Shown: positions 33,401-45,400 of the stretch, piece by piece
Numbering within the stretch: position 1 is the stretch's first letter
Layout of the letters: each line of letters begins with the position of its first letter
Assembly: GCA_023634235.1 (NCBI GenBank)
Contig: JAMKCF010000001.1
Location: forward strand, 29,864,920-29,928,919
Direction: 5' to 3'
Source of the DNA: Pisaster brevispinus
Taxonomy: Eukaryota; Echinodermata; Asteroidea; Forcipulatida; Asteriidae
DNA length: 64,000 nt
Translations under genes and position numbers: made by a program
Notes under the pieces: model-generated
What the model was told of the DNA's origin: nothing
Databases searched by the model: none
Seen by the model: the letters and a program-made list of their open reading frames with translations, nothing else

Positions 33401-36400
33401 GGACGAGGTTGATGTCTACGCAGAGTCATCCACGTTGTTTTGAAAAGAATCTTCAGCGTGTGAAATGGACGAGTCTTTTTTGTATTTGTTATAATTTTGT
33501 TATCAAGTAATAAACCACAAGGGAAACTGACTGGGTACATTTTTAATTAATTTGGGTTTGAACAAAGACAAATTGACTGGAGCGGGACTTGAACCAGCGA
33601 CCTCCGGATTAACGTACCGGCGCTCTACCAACTGAGCTATCCAGCCCTATGTTGGCGCTTGGTCTCCCTATTATTCAATATCTTTGTTCGGGGTGCCAGT
33701 CAGAAGCCATTCAGCCGTTAGCTGCCGTGTAGCCAGGGATCACACCCAAGTTTACGATAATTTTGTTTGGGGTCAAATGTTAAGGATCTATGCAGCTGGT
33801 ATATAAAAAAGCAAGTACTGAATGCATTTCATCGGTGTATTGTCGCTGACTATAATCACTCGATGGAATCTGGCTATGCTTCCTGAAATAGAGTTGTCCA
33901 GATGTCAGCTTGTTCCTACATTCTGCAGATGGTGCACTCATACATGTATGCATCCAATATTTGTATAGTTGTTTTGATAGCCTATCAAATACTGAGAATT
34001 ATGATCGATTGTTCCCATTTAGTTGTTGCAGCGTTCTCCCCGAACGGGGCTGACTGGCTAAATACCAGTTAAAATACCCGAGGACCGTTCAAAAATATCT
34101 TTCAAGTCGCCCAGTTCAGCTACGCTACCATGGGCAGCGCGCGGTATTGATACCTCTCGTCATTAAGCCGTGGTGTACTGAAATACAACGCTGATTGGCT
34201 CCCAAAAGTGACTACTTTGCGCTCACGCTCGTTAAAAACTTTCAAGCGCTTGTATGGCGCTTGTAGAACGCTTAGTACGCGTGCGTCAAAATGCAAGTAT
34301 TTTGACGCGATTCTATTTTAAATGAATCATGTTTTTGCACGGTCACCCTTAACTGCATACAGTTAGACATATCACAAGGTCAAAGAAGAATGACAGGGGA
34401 CCAGTTGCTCTTTGACTTGATGCCTCTTTTGCGCGTTACCCATACTTGAGCAGGCACGTAAAGTGGATCGACCACAGGCCTAATTAAAATGTGCCAGATT
34501 CTAGCACGAATTTAGAAGGTTATCGAATACAAAGGCAATTTACACCATTTTTACGTAAGGTTTAGAGACTTTCTTCTTTTTTTCCTCCCTAATCACATGA
34601 GGACTGAAGCTGTTGGAAAATGAGCACATCACAAAAATTGAAGTTGACATTTCACTGTAACGTGTAATGATCTGTTCGGTTCATACTTTTCATGTTTTTT
34701 GTGTTGCATCGTTTGGGCAGGGCGAGGATTCTCATTCACGCCAGGTGGGGCAGCCACACCAGCAATCACTGGCGGAACACCAGGCGGGACAACAGCAGCA
34801 CCCAGCAGCAGTCTGGGGCTCGGAGCGACACCCGCTCAAGCACAGGCTTTAGGTAGGTTCAGCCTGGGGGAAATCCAAGCGGCAAGGGGGGGGGGGGGAA
34901 GTGGGCTAAGTCTGGTTATGAATATATTATTCTTTATTATTAGTAATTGTAATTGACCTCCAAATTTTGGGGCATTTTGTTGTTGAAAAGTCTGTCCCAG
35001 AAATGAAAACTGTTTAGTAGTTTGTAAAGTGGGTAATGTGAACACTAAAATGAGCACAGAAAACCGGTTCCCATCAGGACCCTACATATGTCACTGCAAG
35101 CCCTTTACAGACTACCAGTTTGGCAAGAGGGTGTACATACATCATGGAGGATATGGGGGCAGGTGATCGATCTCGCCGCGCCATTTTTTTCCCAGCATGC
35201 CTTGCTTGAGCATAACCCCTGGAATTGGTTCATTAAAATGTGCTAGAATCTAGCACATTTTAATTAGGCCTGAGGCCGATCAATTCTACGCGCGCGCTCA
35301 AGTATGGTAACCCGTAAAAGAGGCATCAAGTCAAAAATTAACTGGTCCTCTGTCATTCTTCTTTGATTTTGTGATATGTCTAACTGTATGCAGTTTAGGG
35401 TGACCGTGTATGCCTGATTGGTACACGTATGCCTGACTGGTGCATGTATGCCTGACTGGTACACGTATGCCTGATTGGTACACGTATGCCTGATTGGTGC
35501 ACGTATGCCTGATTGGTACACGTATGCCTGATTGGTACACGTATGCCTGATTGGTGCACGTATGCCTGATTGGTGCACGTATGTCTGACTGGTACACGTA
35601 TGCCTGATTGGTACACGTATGCCTGACTGGTACACGTATGCCTGACTGGTACACGTATGCCTGACTGGTACACGTATGCCTGACTGGTACACGTATGCCT
35701 GATTGGTGCACGTATGCCTGAATGGTACACGTATGCCTGATTGGTACAGGTATGCCTGATTGGTGCACGTATGCCTGATTGGTGCACGTATGTCTGACTG
35801 GTACACGTATGCCTGATTGGTACACGTATGCCTGACTGGTACACGTATGCCTGATTGGTACACGTATGCCTGACTGGTACACGTATGCCTGATTGGTACA
35901 CATATGCCTGATTGATACACATACATGTATGGTCAATCTATGGTCAAACAAGATTGGTGTTGAGTGGCCATAGAGTGGAGGCTATCAGTGGGTGGAGAAG
36001 TAAGCGAAGGGAGTATGTTCCCATGATGGATGTCCACTTATAAACAGTTCACAATTTATCTTGCCATTGCTGCCCTGATTCCTTGCACAGGTTCCTCAGC
36101 AACCACGGCAGCAGTTACACGTAGTGATCCACGATTATTCGCTCAGCCTTCCTTGGGGCCGGGTGGCAGTGCCCCCCTCCATTTGGGCGCCATGCCCACC
36201 ACGGATGTGGCAACCACTGCGGGGCAGGGTATTTCAATCGGAGGTAAGCCGGCGCCCTCAGCCACACCCCTCGGCATGGGGACTGCTACAAAGTCTCTCG
36301 GATTTGCCACAACGACGTCAGCTGGTAAGTCAAGTTGCAGACCTGTAATCATTTTAAAATGAGTTTGGGTTGAAACAAAGAAAAAATTGACTAGAGCCGA

Positions 36401-39400
36401 ATTGTAACCTGCGAGCTCCAGGATTTCGTGCGGATGTCATGACAAAAAGTGTCCGCTCATTAGCATATCGCGATCTGATTGGTCATGCGGCTATGACGTC
36501 AAATTGTTTACGGAGGCTTGCCAAATAGTGTCCGCGTTAAGCGTGCGTCATTGCGTGCCTTGCTGCTCACAATTAAACAAGACGTCGTAGATAATATGAA
36601 GTTTTCACCTGAAATTGCCTTTTAAGATTTTATTTGAACGCTTTCTTCATTGTTTATGATAAAAAGGACTCGTAACACTTAACAATCAGCACTTGCTCAC
36701 ATAATTTTGATCGTTAATATTTTGTTTCGTACTTTTTACTAATTCTAATACTAATCTCTACCTACTTTTGAGTTTGATCGAGTGTTCCCTTGTTGTTGTT
36801 TTTTTAAACTTGATTTGTGTTACTTGAAATCATTGTGATTTAGTAGGTAATCATGGCCGAAGAAAGTGTTCATCAATGTAACAAATCTTACTTTTCGAAT
36901 GCTTCCAAACACTTTTTGTCAGCAGACACTATTTGGCACGTAATACGTGCCAAATGGTGTCCGGCATCCACTGCGCATGCTCAGCGGACACTATTTGTCA
37001 GTGAACACTTTTTGTCATAACACCGGCGCTCTACCAACTGAGCTATCTAGCCCCAATATTGGCAGTTCCCCTATGTTGTCGACAAGGGACACACTCGATC
37101 GATACTCACATGAGCATTGCCGCGTATTTTGTAACTTTTGCTAACATCTTGTTGCTACGGAGCACCGCTCTTGAATGGCAAGAATAGTTTAACAGGAGGG
37201 GCAGAAAAAAAACTGCCTTGGCTCTGTCGATGAAGCTTACTGCTACTGTCTTCCTACGAATAGCCACAAGCGTGAGTGGAACACATGTATACACACACAA
37301 AATTTAGCGCTTCGTAGACTAGTCCATCTAAAAAAAAGTTGTTCAACCATTTTAATATTGGTCTGTTGAAGGAGGCGGCTTCAACCTAGGTGCAGCTGGG
37401 AAGCAGCCAGAAGGGCTCGGCACCCTACTGGGTAAACCAACTACGACTGTACCTACCAGTGCCCAAGGGACAGGCCTGTCACTTCGTAAGTAGGAATTTT
37501 TTTTTTACCACGTTCAGGGTTCTGCCCAGGTTTTTTTTTGCAGACAAAACAAAAATCAGCTAGGGTGCAGTAAAAAACAGGGTCAAAGGTCGCTCATATA
37601 CATAAGATGAGGTCACAGCTGCTGCAATACCTAGCCTACCAGTAATTTGATGCAAAATATCTAATTTAAGTAAACAAAAAGTGCTAGACAGGAACTGTGC
37701 TTTGTGATAATACATGTCTTGCAGTTATGTTATTCAGATATGCCTAACCACCAGGTCGGTCAATTTTCGAACAACTTCAGCAAGAAGAATTTTGTCAACT
37801 TGTTTTTCAAATAACACTCCATTCCCGCACATTCTTTATGCCTTTAAAATCAAAAGTTTTGTTAGATCTTGGGCTCGATCGCGATCGTTGACACAATTTC
37901 TTGTGTTTTGTCATTTTTTATTTCAAGCTGTTTCCATGCTTGTACAAGTTGCAGACAAAATTTCCCTCAGCGCCTGTTTTCTGCCACATCCCACAAGTAA
38001 AGCATTGTAAAAACTCCGGAGCCAGACTCTGTAGAACCAATAGCCCTACAACGTACATTGAATCTGTGTTTGGACTGCATATTGGCATTTGTACATGTAC
38101 AGTGTCACGGAGCCAGACTTCATCCTTTTGATGCATGGGTTTTATCTAACTCACTAAGTTGTTTGCATATATTTGTGTGTGGTGGTAAACTTTGACAGTG
38201 GGGCTGTTCCACCCACACTTGACAATCGTCCCAACTATAGTTGGAACTGGTCCCAGCTTGAGTGTTAAAGTTGGGGCACCCCAACTATAGTTGGGATTGC
38301 AGTAAACACAGAGGACCCCCACTCCATGAATAAACCAACAACAATAGTATTAGTAGGTATGATGTTATTAGGACCACTTTATACTAGTACTTGAGATTGG
38401 TTTTCCGAGAGAAGCAAAATTAAATGCGTAGGCCTACTTTGAGACTAAAGAAATGCAGCATGTGGCCGCTGTCAGAACCCTCTAAAAAGACAGTAACACG
38501 CCGAGTTAGCGGTCCATTATGAGCGATGCTATCTGTAACGTACTGCCAACGGGTCCTTGTTTGCTCTGCAGCCAAAACGCAGACAGAAAACAAACAAACT
38601 AAAAATTCCGTTCAATATGAAACACACTGATTCATTCATTCTCCAAGAACAACAACTTATTCAGTGCTCACACACTGAACTTTGACAAATGATGCTGTTT
38701 CAAAATGGAAAACATACACAAACTTTGGCCTGTGCCACAGGCAATGCACAAAATGAATTGACCTTCTGCAAGTTACAACAGGAGAAGGTTGTCGTGAATA
38801 TAATTGCAACTTTTAATGCACCGGTGTGTAACCATTCCATGTCTATCGCTAAAAATTATTCTTTCGTTTTACAGAAATCCCATCAGCCACCAGTACAGCT
38901 GCACCGGCAAAGAGCACGACTGGCCTAACACTCGGTAAGGCCGGTAACGATAAGCTAATCATAAGGCAGCATTAAGGCTATCATGTAGCACTTTTTGCAT
39001 TTTCTCATGCATGTACTTAAACATATTAATTTTGGTTTTTACCCTACACCGATGTGTGTTAGCACTGTATACTTAGTACTTTCCCGAGTGCTGTGAAAAA
39101 AATCACAGGCATATTAATCGGGTGGGATTCGAACCCACGACCTTTGCAATTCTAGAGCAGTGTCTTACCAACTAGACCACCGAGATTGCCCGGTAGCTAG
39201 AGGCAGTTCGAATCCTATATTTTAGCAGCGGGTACCGCAAAGGTCGTGGATTCGAATCCCACCCGAGTAATATGCCTGTGATTTTTTTCACAGAACTCGG
39301 GAAAGTACTGAGTGTACAGTGCTAACACACATTGGTGTAGGGTAAAAACCAAAATGAATATACTTAAACATACCTATGAAGGATGACAAGAAGTTACAAG

Positions 39401-42400
39401 CGAGTTGGGTATTAGAGTTACAGACAGGTAGTTTCATGGTACAGTTATTCAAAACCATTTATTGTGGTGTACATGTCCTTGGGACTGGCACTGGAGAATT
39501 TGTCAGAGTAGTATGCTTTCTTGGCATTCCATCTTTCAACTCCTCCTTCAATGGAACATTCCATCTTTTAACACGTCGTTTAATGGAACATTCGATCTTT
39601 TAACACGTCATTTAATGGAACATTCCATCTTTTAACACGTCGTTTAATGGAACATTCCGTCTTTCAACGCCTCGTTTAATGGAACATTCCATCTTTCAAC
39701 GCCTCGTTTAACCCTTTCGTTACCGAATTGTTTGGACATAAACAACCGCTGGTGACCGCATTGTTTGACCACTCAAGCGTGAAGCACACATTCTTGCACA
39801 ACAGAAAGCTTTCGTTTAAAGGCCACTTTTACAAACTCCATTATCTCCTTGAAGATATTGTTTTACAGCAAAATAAGTAATAAAAAGGTTCTTCCTTATT
39901 GAATTCCCTTTCATATAATCTAAAACTCATTGAGATTGGTCCAATAAATGTCAAAGTTCTTGGTCTTTCTTTCCTCAGTGCAATCTGTAATCCCAAACAC
40001 TTTTTTGTACACAACCATATGGCGCTCCGTAGGTGTTTGGCATTTCGGATCTTCCAACTCCAATTTGAAGAGATTGCATAATAGCAACCTTATTTTATTT
40101 TACCACCATTGGAAAGATCCGATCTCTCTCTTTCCAATGATGGTAAGCTTGGGTATGGAGGGTGAACATGGACAAAACTACAACTTTATTACAAATGGCC
40201 TTTGTGCTCAGGCTTGAGTGCCTTTTTGTGTGCAAGCTTGGTCGACTAAAGTCGCCAATGGTAAGGAAGAGGGGGTATGAGTGCAGTCGACTAAAGTCGC
40301 CTATGGTAAGGAAAGGGTTAATGGAACATTCCATCTTTCAACGCCTCGTTTAATGGAACATTCCATCTTTCAACGCCTCGTTTAATGGAACATTCCATCT
40401 TTCAATGCCTCGTTTAATGGAACATTCAATCTTTCAACACTTCCTTTAATGGAACATTCCATCTTTCGACGCCTCCTTGAATGGAGCATTCCATCTTTCA
40501 ACGCTTCCTTGAATGGAACATTCCATCTTTCAACGCCTCCTTAAATGGAACATTCCATCTTTCAACTCCTCCTTCAATGGAACATTCCATCTTTCAACGC
40601 TTCCTTGAATGGAACATTCCATCTTTCAACGCCTCCTTAAATGGAACATTCCATCTTTCAACTCCTCCTTCAATGGAACATTCCATCTTTTAACACGTCG
40701 TTTAATGGAACATTCCATCTTTTAACACGTCGTTTAATGGAACATTCCGTCTTTCAATGCCTCGTTTAATGGAACATTCCGTCTTTCAATGCCTCGTTTA
40801 ATGGAACATTCCATCTTTCGACGCCTCCTTGAATGGAGCATTCCATCTTTCAACGCTTCCTTGAATGGAACATTCCATCTTTCAACGCCTCCTTAAATGG
40901 AACATTCCATCTTTCAACTCATTTGGGTTTTTTATCTATGTTTTAACCTTTCTTGTATGCCCTTGTATGTGTATTTTTTTTATGCGTATTTGTAATATTT
41001 TGTATTGCTGTTTGTTCATTTATCTATTTATATATTTTTATATTTCAATTTATTGTTGTGCTCTTTAGGACCAGCTGAAGAGGAGAGCCTGTAGACAGGA
41101 ACTGTGTTTCTTTGAGGCAATCCTTCGGGCTCCAGCTGTTTCTTTTTCCTTCCTCTGTATTTAAATTGCTCATTGCTGTATTTTTAAATGTTTTTACTTA
41201 ATTAATGTGCAATATTGTACTCTTTATCCATAAATATAAATATAAATCTAAAAAATGTTCTCACCATTGCACTCAGAAAGATTTGTATATATACAGGTGC
41301 ACCGGTGTTTAAGAAGAAAACATTATCATTATTTTTTAAGCCTTGGTATTTATGGTAGACTAGTCCATTTAAAGAAGTTAGTTGTTCAACCATTTTTATT
41401 TCAATTGGTCTCTTGAAGGAGGTGGCTTTAGCCAAGGTGCAGCTGGGAAGCAGCCAGAAGGGCTCGGCACACTACTGGGTAAACCAACTACGACTGTACC
41501 TACCAGCGCCCAAGGGACAGGCCTGGCACCCAGTAAGTAGGACAATTTTATACAAAGTTTGTATACATCGAGAGCAAATGTTTGAGACTATCTTCGTGGA
41601 AACACTTGCAATATTTGTTACGGTTATTTTCACCCCTAACTACTTTTTTTTCACGCTTTTGGCGGTGAAAGCTGTCTGAAGGGCACCGGACTCAAGCTCT
41701 GGTGTTTCTGATCAGCAGAGTGTGGTTCAAGTCCTGGGCCCAATTTCATAGAGTCGCTTAAGCAGAAAATAATGCTTAACAACAATTTCCTGCTAAGCAG
41801 AAATGAGCAGGATACCAGTCACAAATTGTGCACGTGACATGGTAGTTTGGCTGGTAACCTTATTCTGGTAAGCAACATTTAATTGTGCTTAGCAAATTTT
41901 TGTGCCTAAGCAGCTCTATGAAATTGGGCCCTGGTCATGACACCTGTGTCCTTGAGCAAAATACTTTTACTATTATTGCGTTGTTCTTTGGATGGAAACA
42001 TTAAGCAGTAGGTCCCATTTACTGGGATTGGTAGTGCACATGAAATAACCCACCATGGAAGAGTAGGGGTTTTAACCCTAGTGTTTCTGGTTCACACTGC
42101 AAGCACCCTTGTTTACAGGTTTCCTCAGGCTTGGGAGCTACAGTGATTGATTTCACTTATATGAGGCATCCTTGGTTTCATTACCAGAATTTTTAATAAC
42201 AATAATAATAATAAAATGTTGAGAAAAACCAGTATAATTGTACCAGTGTTCTCAACTTTGTCTTTTTGCAGGAGAATTGGGTTCAACTACTGCAGCAGCC
42301 AAACCAGCGTAAGTTTCCTCTCGTAAAATTCCAAGGCCCGATTTGTTTTTCTTTGATTCTTCTTCAAAGAATTTCTCCTCAGGACGAGTTCTGACAGAAA

Positions 42401-45400
42401 ATGCTGTTTCAAAAAAAAAAAAAACATGCATAGGCTTTCATGTACGCCATGGCCAATGCACAAAGTATTTGCAACATGCACATTATTTGTGGTGCTATGT
42501 AAAAGGAGTAGGTCTCATACTTCAAACGTAGCTCCACATACCTTGCAGGAAGATACTGAATGTTGAAGCGCCTTGAGCGTCACTGAGTGACTGATATGAG
42601 CGCTATATAAGAAGCCACCATTATTATTATTATTACATTTTGATGTTTGGGTTTGCCTCCAAGCCACAAATATCTACTTGTGCGTTTCAGTGTAACATAA
42701 AACGAGTCATACATTGTTTGCATGTGCTTCCACCATTGCACTCATAGAATTCATGTTTCGAATAACATCTACCTCCTCACACTCTTCAGTCTCCTGACGA
42801 TGACTAGAGCAAGCTAGTCGAAACGTTGAGACCAATTAAGAACTCACTCCGCGGCAGTGAATTTAATAACGAGAAGTCCTCTCGATCCGATCCACTATTA
42901 AGCTAAAGTAGTAGTCCCGGCCGATTTCCTACCCTCCACCCAGGTAGTAGCTAATAAGCTGGACAGTTCTTTTCAGAACTAAGAAGTCTCCCGATTTCCA
43001 AATCTACTGTGCGGCGGTAGAATTAAAAGCAAGACCTAGTTCCCTAAGAACAAATCTACATAGCTAGTAGATATACACATGGTGTTACCGCAAATCGAAT
43101 ATACTTTGATACCTCACCATGCAAAGCCTCAAAAAGTATAAACGTCTACCTCATACAGAGCAACTACCGGGGCTGCTGCCGCTGCCGCCGCCGCCCCGGC
43201 TACTCACAGCACCACTATCAGCTACCACCAATTGGAGCAGAACATCAACAAGTGGACGGTTCAATTGGAAGGTCAAGAGAAGATTTTCCTCCACCAGGCA
43301 ACGCAGGTCAACGCCTGGGATAGAATACTGATGGAAAATGGAGATAAGGTAAAATAAATTTTCTATCCTGGTGGTGTTTTTTAATATTTTTTTTACGAAA
43401 CACCCCCCCCCCCCCCCGCCATAAAGAGCGCCCTCTTTTGACTGCCTGATTTCACCCGGTGCCCTCGTTGACCGCTCCATTTTTCATCACGTTACATCGT
43501 GTTTGAACTTTTGAGTATGATCCCAAGAATTCCATGCAATTAATATATGTTTTTAACTTTGGAATTGCAATGGGTTTTTTTTTTCCAGATCACGCTGCTG
43601 CACAGCGACGTGGAAAAAGTGAAAACTGACCAGCAAAGGTAAGAATCTCCGAGCTGATTTCATTCAAGCAGTTGTAGTGACAAGATAAATTTACTCGAGT
43701 TTGTTAATCTGTGTTTCTTTCTACCATTTACATTGTGCTATGTAAAGGAGTAGGTGTCATACTTCAAACGAAGCCCCTCATACCTTGCAGGAAAATACTC
43801 AATGTTGAAGCACCTTGAGCGTCACTGAGTGACAGATATGAGCACTATATAAGAAGCCACTATTATTATTATTATTATTACATGTAACTGATATTATCAA
43901 TCTTGCCAATGTTATGCATACCCTTTAACTCTGTCCTCTATGTCCATTTTAGATGTTGGAGGGAAATTTTTTTTAAAAAAAATAGGGAAAACCCACGCAA
44001 TTAGGTATGGACTAAAAAACACATCAAATCCAGCCCTGATACTTCATGAAGGCAATGGAGACAATTGCCTCTGTTGCCCCAGGGCTCGATATCACAGAGC
44101 ACCAAGACTCGTCTTAAGATGAGTTGTCAATATCACCATAGTGATTTGTATTGTCACGTCACACTTTGCTTTGCAATTATGATTGATACACATTTAAGAT
44201 CAATCGTAACTCTTTGTGGAAACGGCCCCTGGTCATTGCCTTGGTGCTCCTTCCCCATAGAGGTGCCCCCTGTTTTTCACAGTCTTTTGACGACACTGAT
44301 TAGTCCTTTCCATCACAACTCAGCAAAGGTTTAAAAAAAAAAAAATGTTTATCCATGGACAGACTGGAACATGAGCTAGACTTCATCATGGCCCAGCAGC
44401 GAGAGCTGGAAGATATGCTGGTACCCCTGGAGGAAGGAGTCCGTAACCAACAGCAGGGAACCGTCTATTCGCAGCACGCTGACTTGGAGCGAGAGAGAAC
44501 GTAAGTCATTTCTTTGCATTAATAGGCTTGCGGAAAAAAAAGCTAGTGGCCTGACGTTTCGACCCTAGCAGAGTCTTGACCCTAGCAGAGTCAAGACTCT
44601 GCTAGGGTCGAAACGTCAGGCCACTAACTATTTTTTTGCATTTATACCACAGGTCCTTTTGGTTGGTAAGCAGTTAGCAACAGCTAATACTATTTTAATA
44701 GGCTTTTCATGTTTGTTTTTTTTGTGGAATAACAACAAGAATACGCAGTTCTAATACAGCACTTTGTCACATCCGAGGACATCCGAAAGCACTCATTAGT
44801 TTTTCTACATGAAACTATTAGCATAGTTTATCCATCATTCAAAACTGCAATGGATGATATTGAATGGTCAAACAGTAGAAGGGTTGACTCTGTACTGTGT
44901 TATTGCATTCACCACATGATATCACACATAGTTTATCATTCAAAACAATGGTGGATGATATTGAATGGTCAGACAGTAGGAGGGTTGACTGTGTACTGTG
45001 CAGATGCATTCACCACATGATGTCATATTGCAGGCTGGCATAGTTTGTCATTCAAAACCACACTGGATGATATTGAATGGTCAGACAGTAGGAGGGTTGA
45101 CTGTGCACTGAGTAGATGCATTCACCACATATTGCAGGCTGGCATAGTGTATCTATTGGTCAAAACCATGGGGATGATATTAACTGATCAAGCAGTTGGA
45201 GGGTTGACTTCTTCTTCTTTGTTCGTGTCGCCAGGTATCAGCTTGCTGAAAACATAGATGGACAGCTGCAGAGGATGGTGCAAGATCTCAAAGAAATCAT
45301 CGAGCATCTCAACACGGCCAATGCTCCCCAAGACACCAGCGGCCCTGTGAGTACACTAGCGAGTCCCATGACTTGTGACTCAGACACTCTTTCTGTAGTG

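Noticed and set aside
35264..35951. Three overlapping minus-strand ORFs of 175-220 residues
   Set aside because: All are the 19-bp minisatellite read in three frames; the 19-residue period is a consequence of unit length.
39120..39192. Functional tRNA gene
   Set aside because: The A-box- and B-box-like sequences are present but the acceptor stem does not pair and the same unit recurs inside SINE C copies.
40481..40693. ORF of MEHSIFQRF-type repeats
   Set aside because: Translation of the 32-bp minisatellite.
41068..41230. Extra NUP62 exon after TTTAG at 41068
   Set aside because: The following frame (GPAEEESL) hits a stop within about 10 codons and has no FG character; the flanking sequence looks like a retroelement 3' end.
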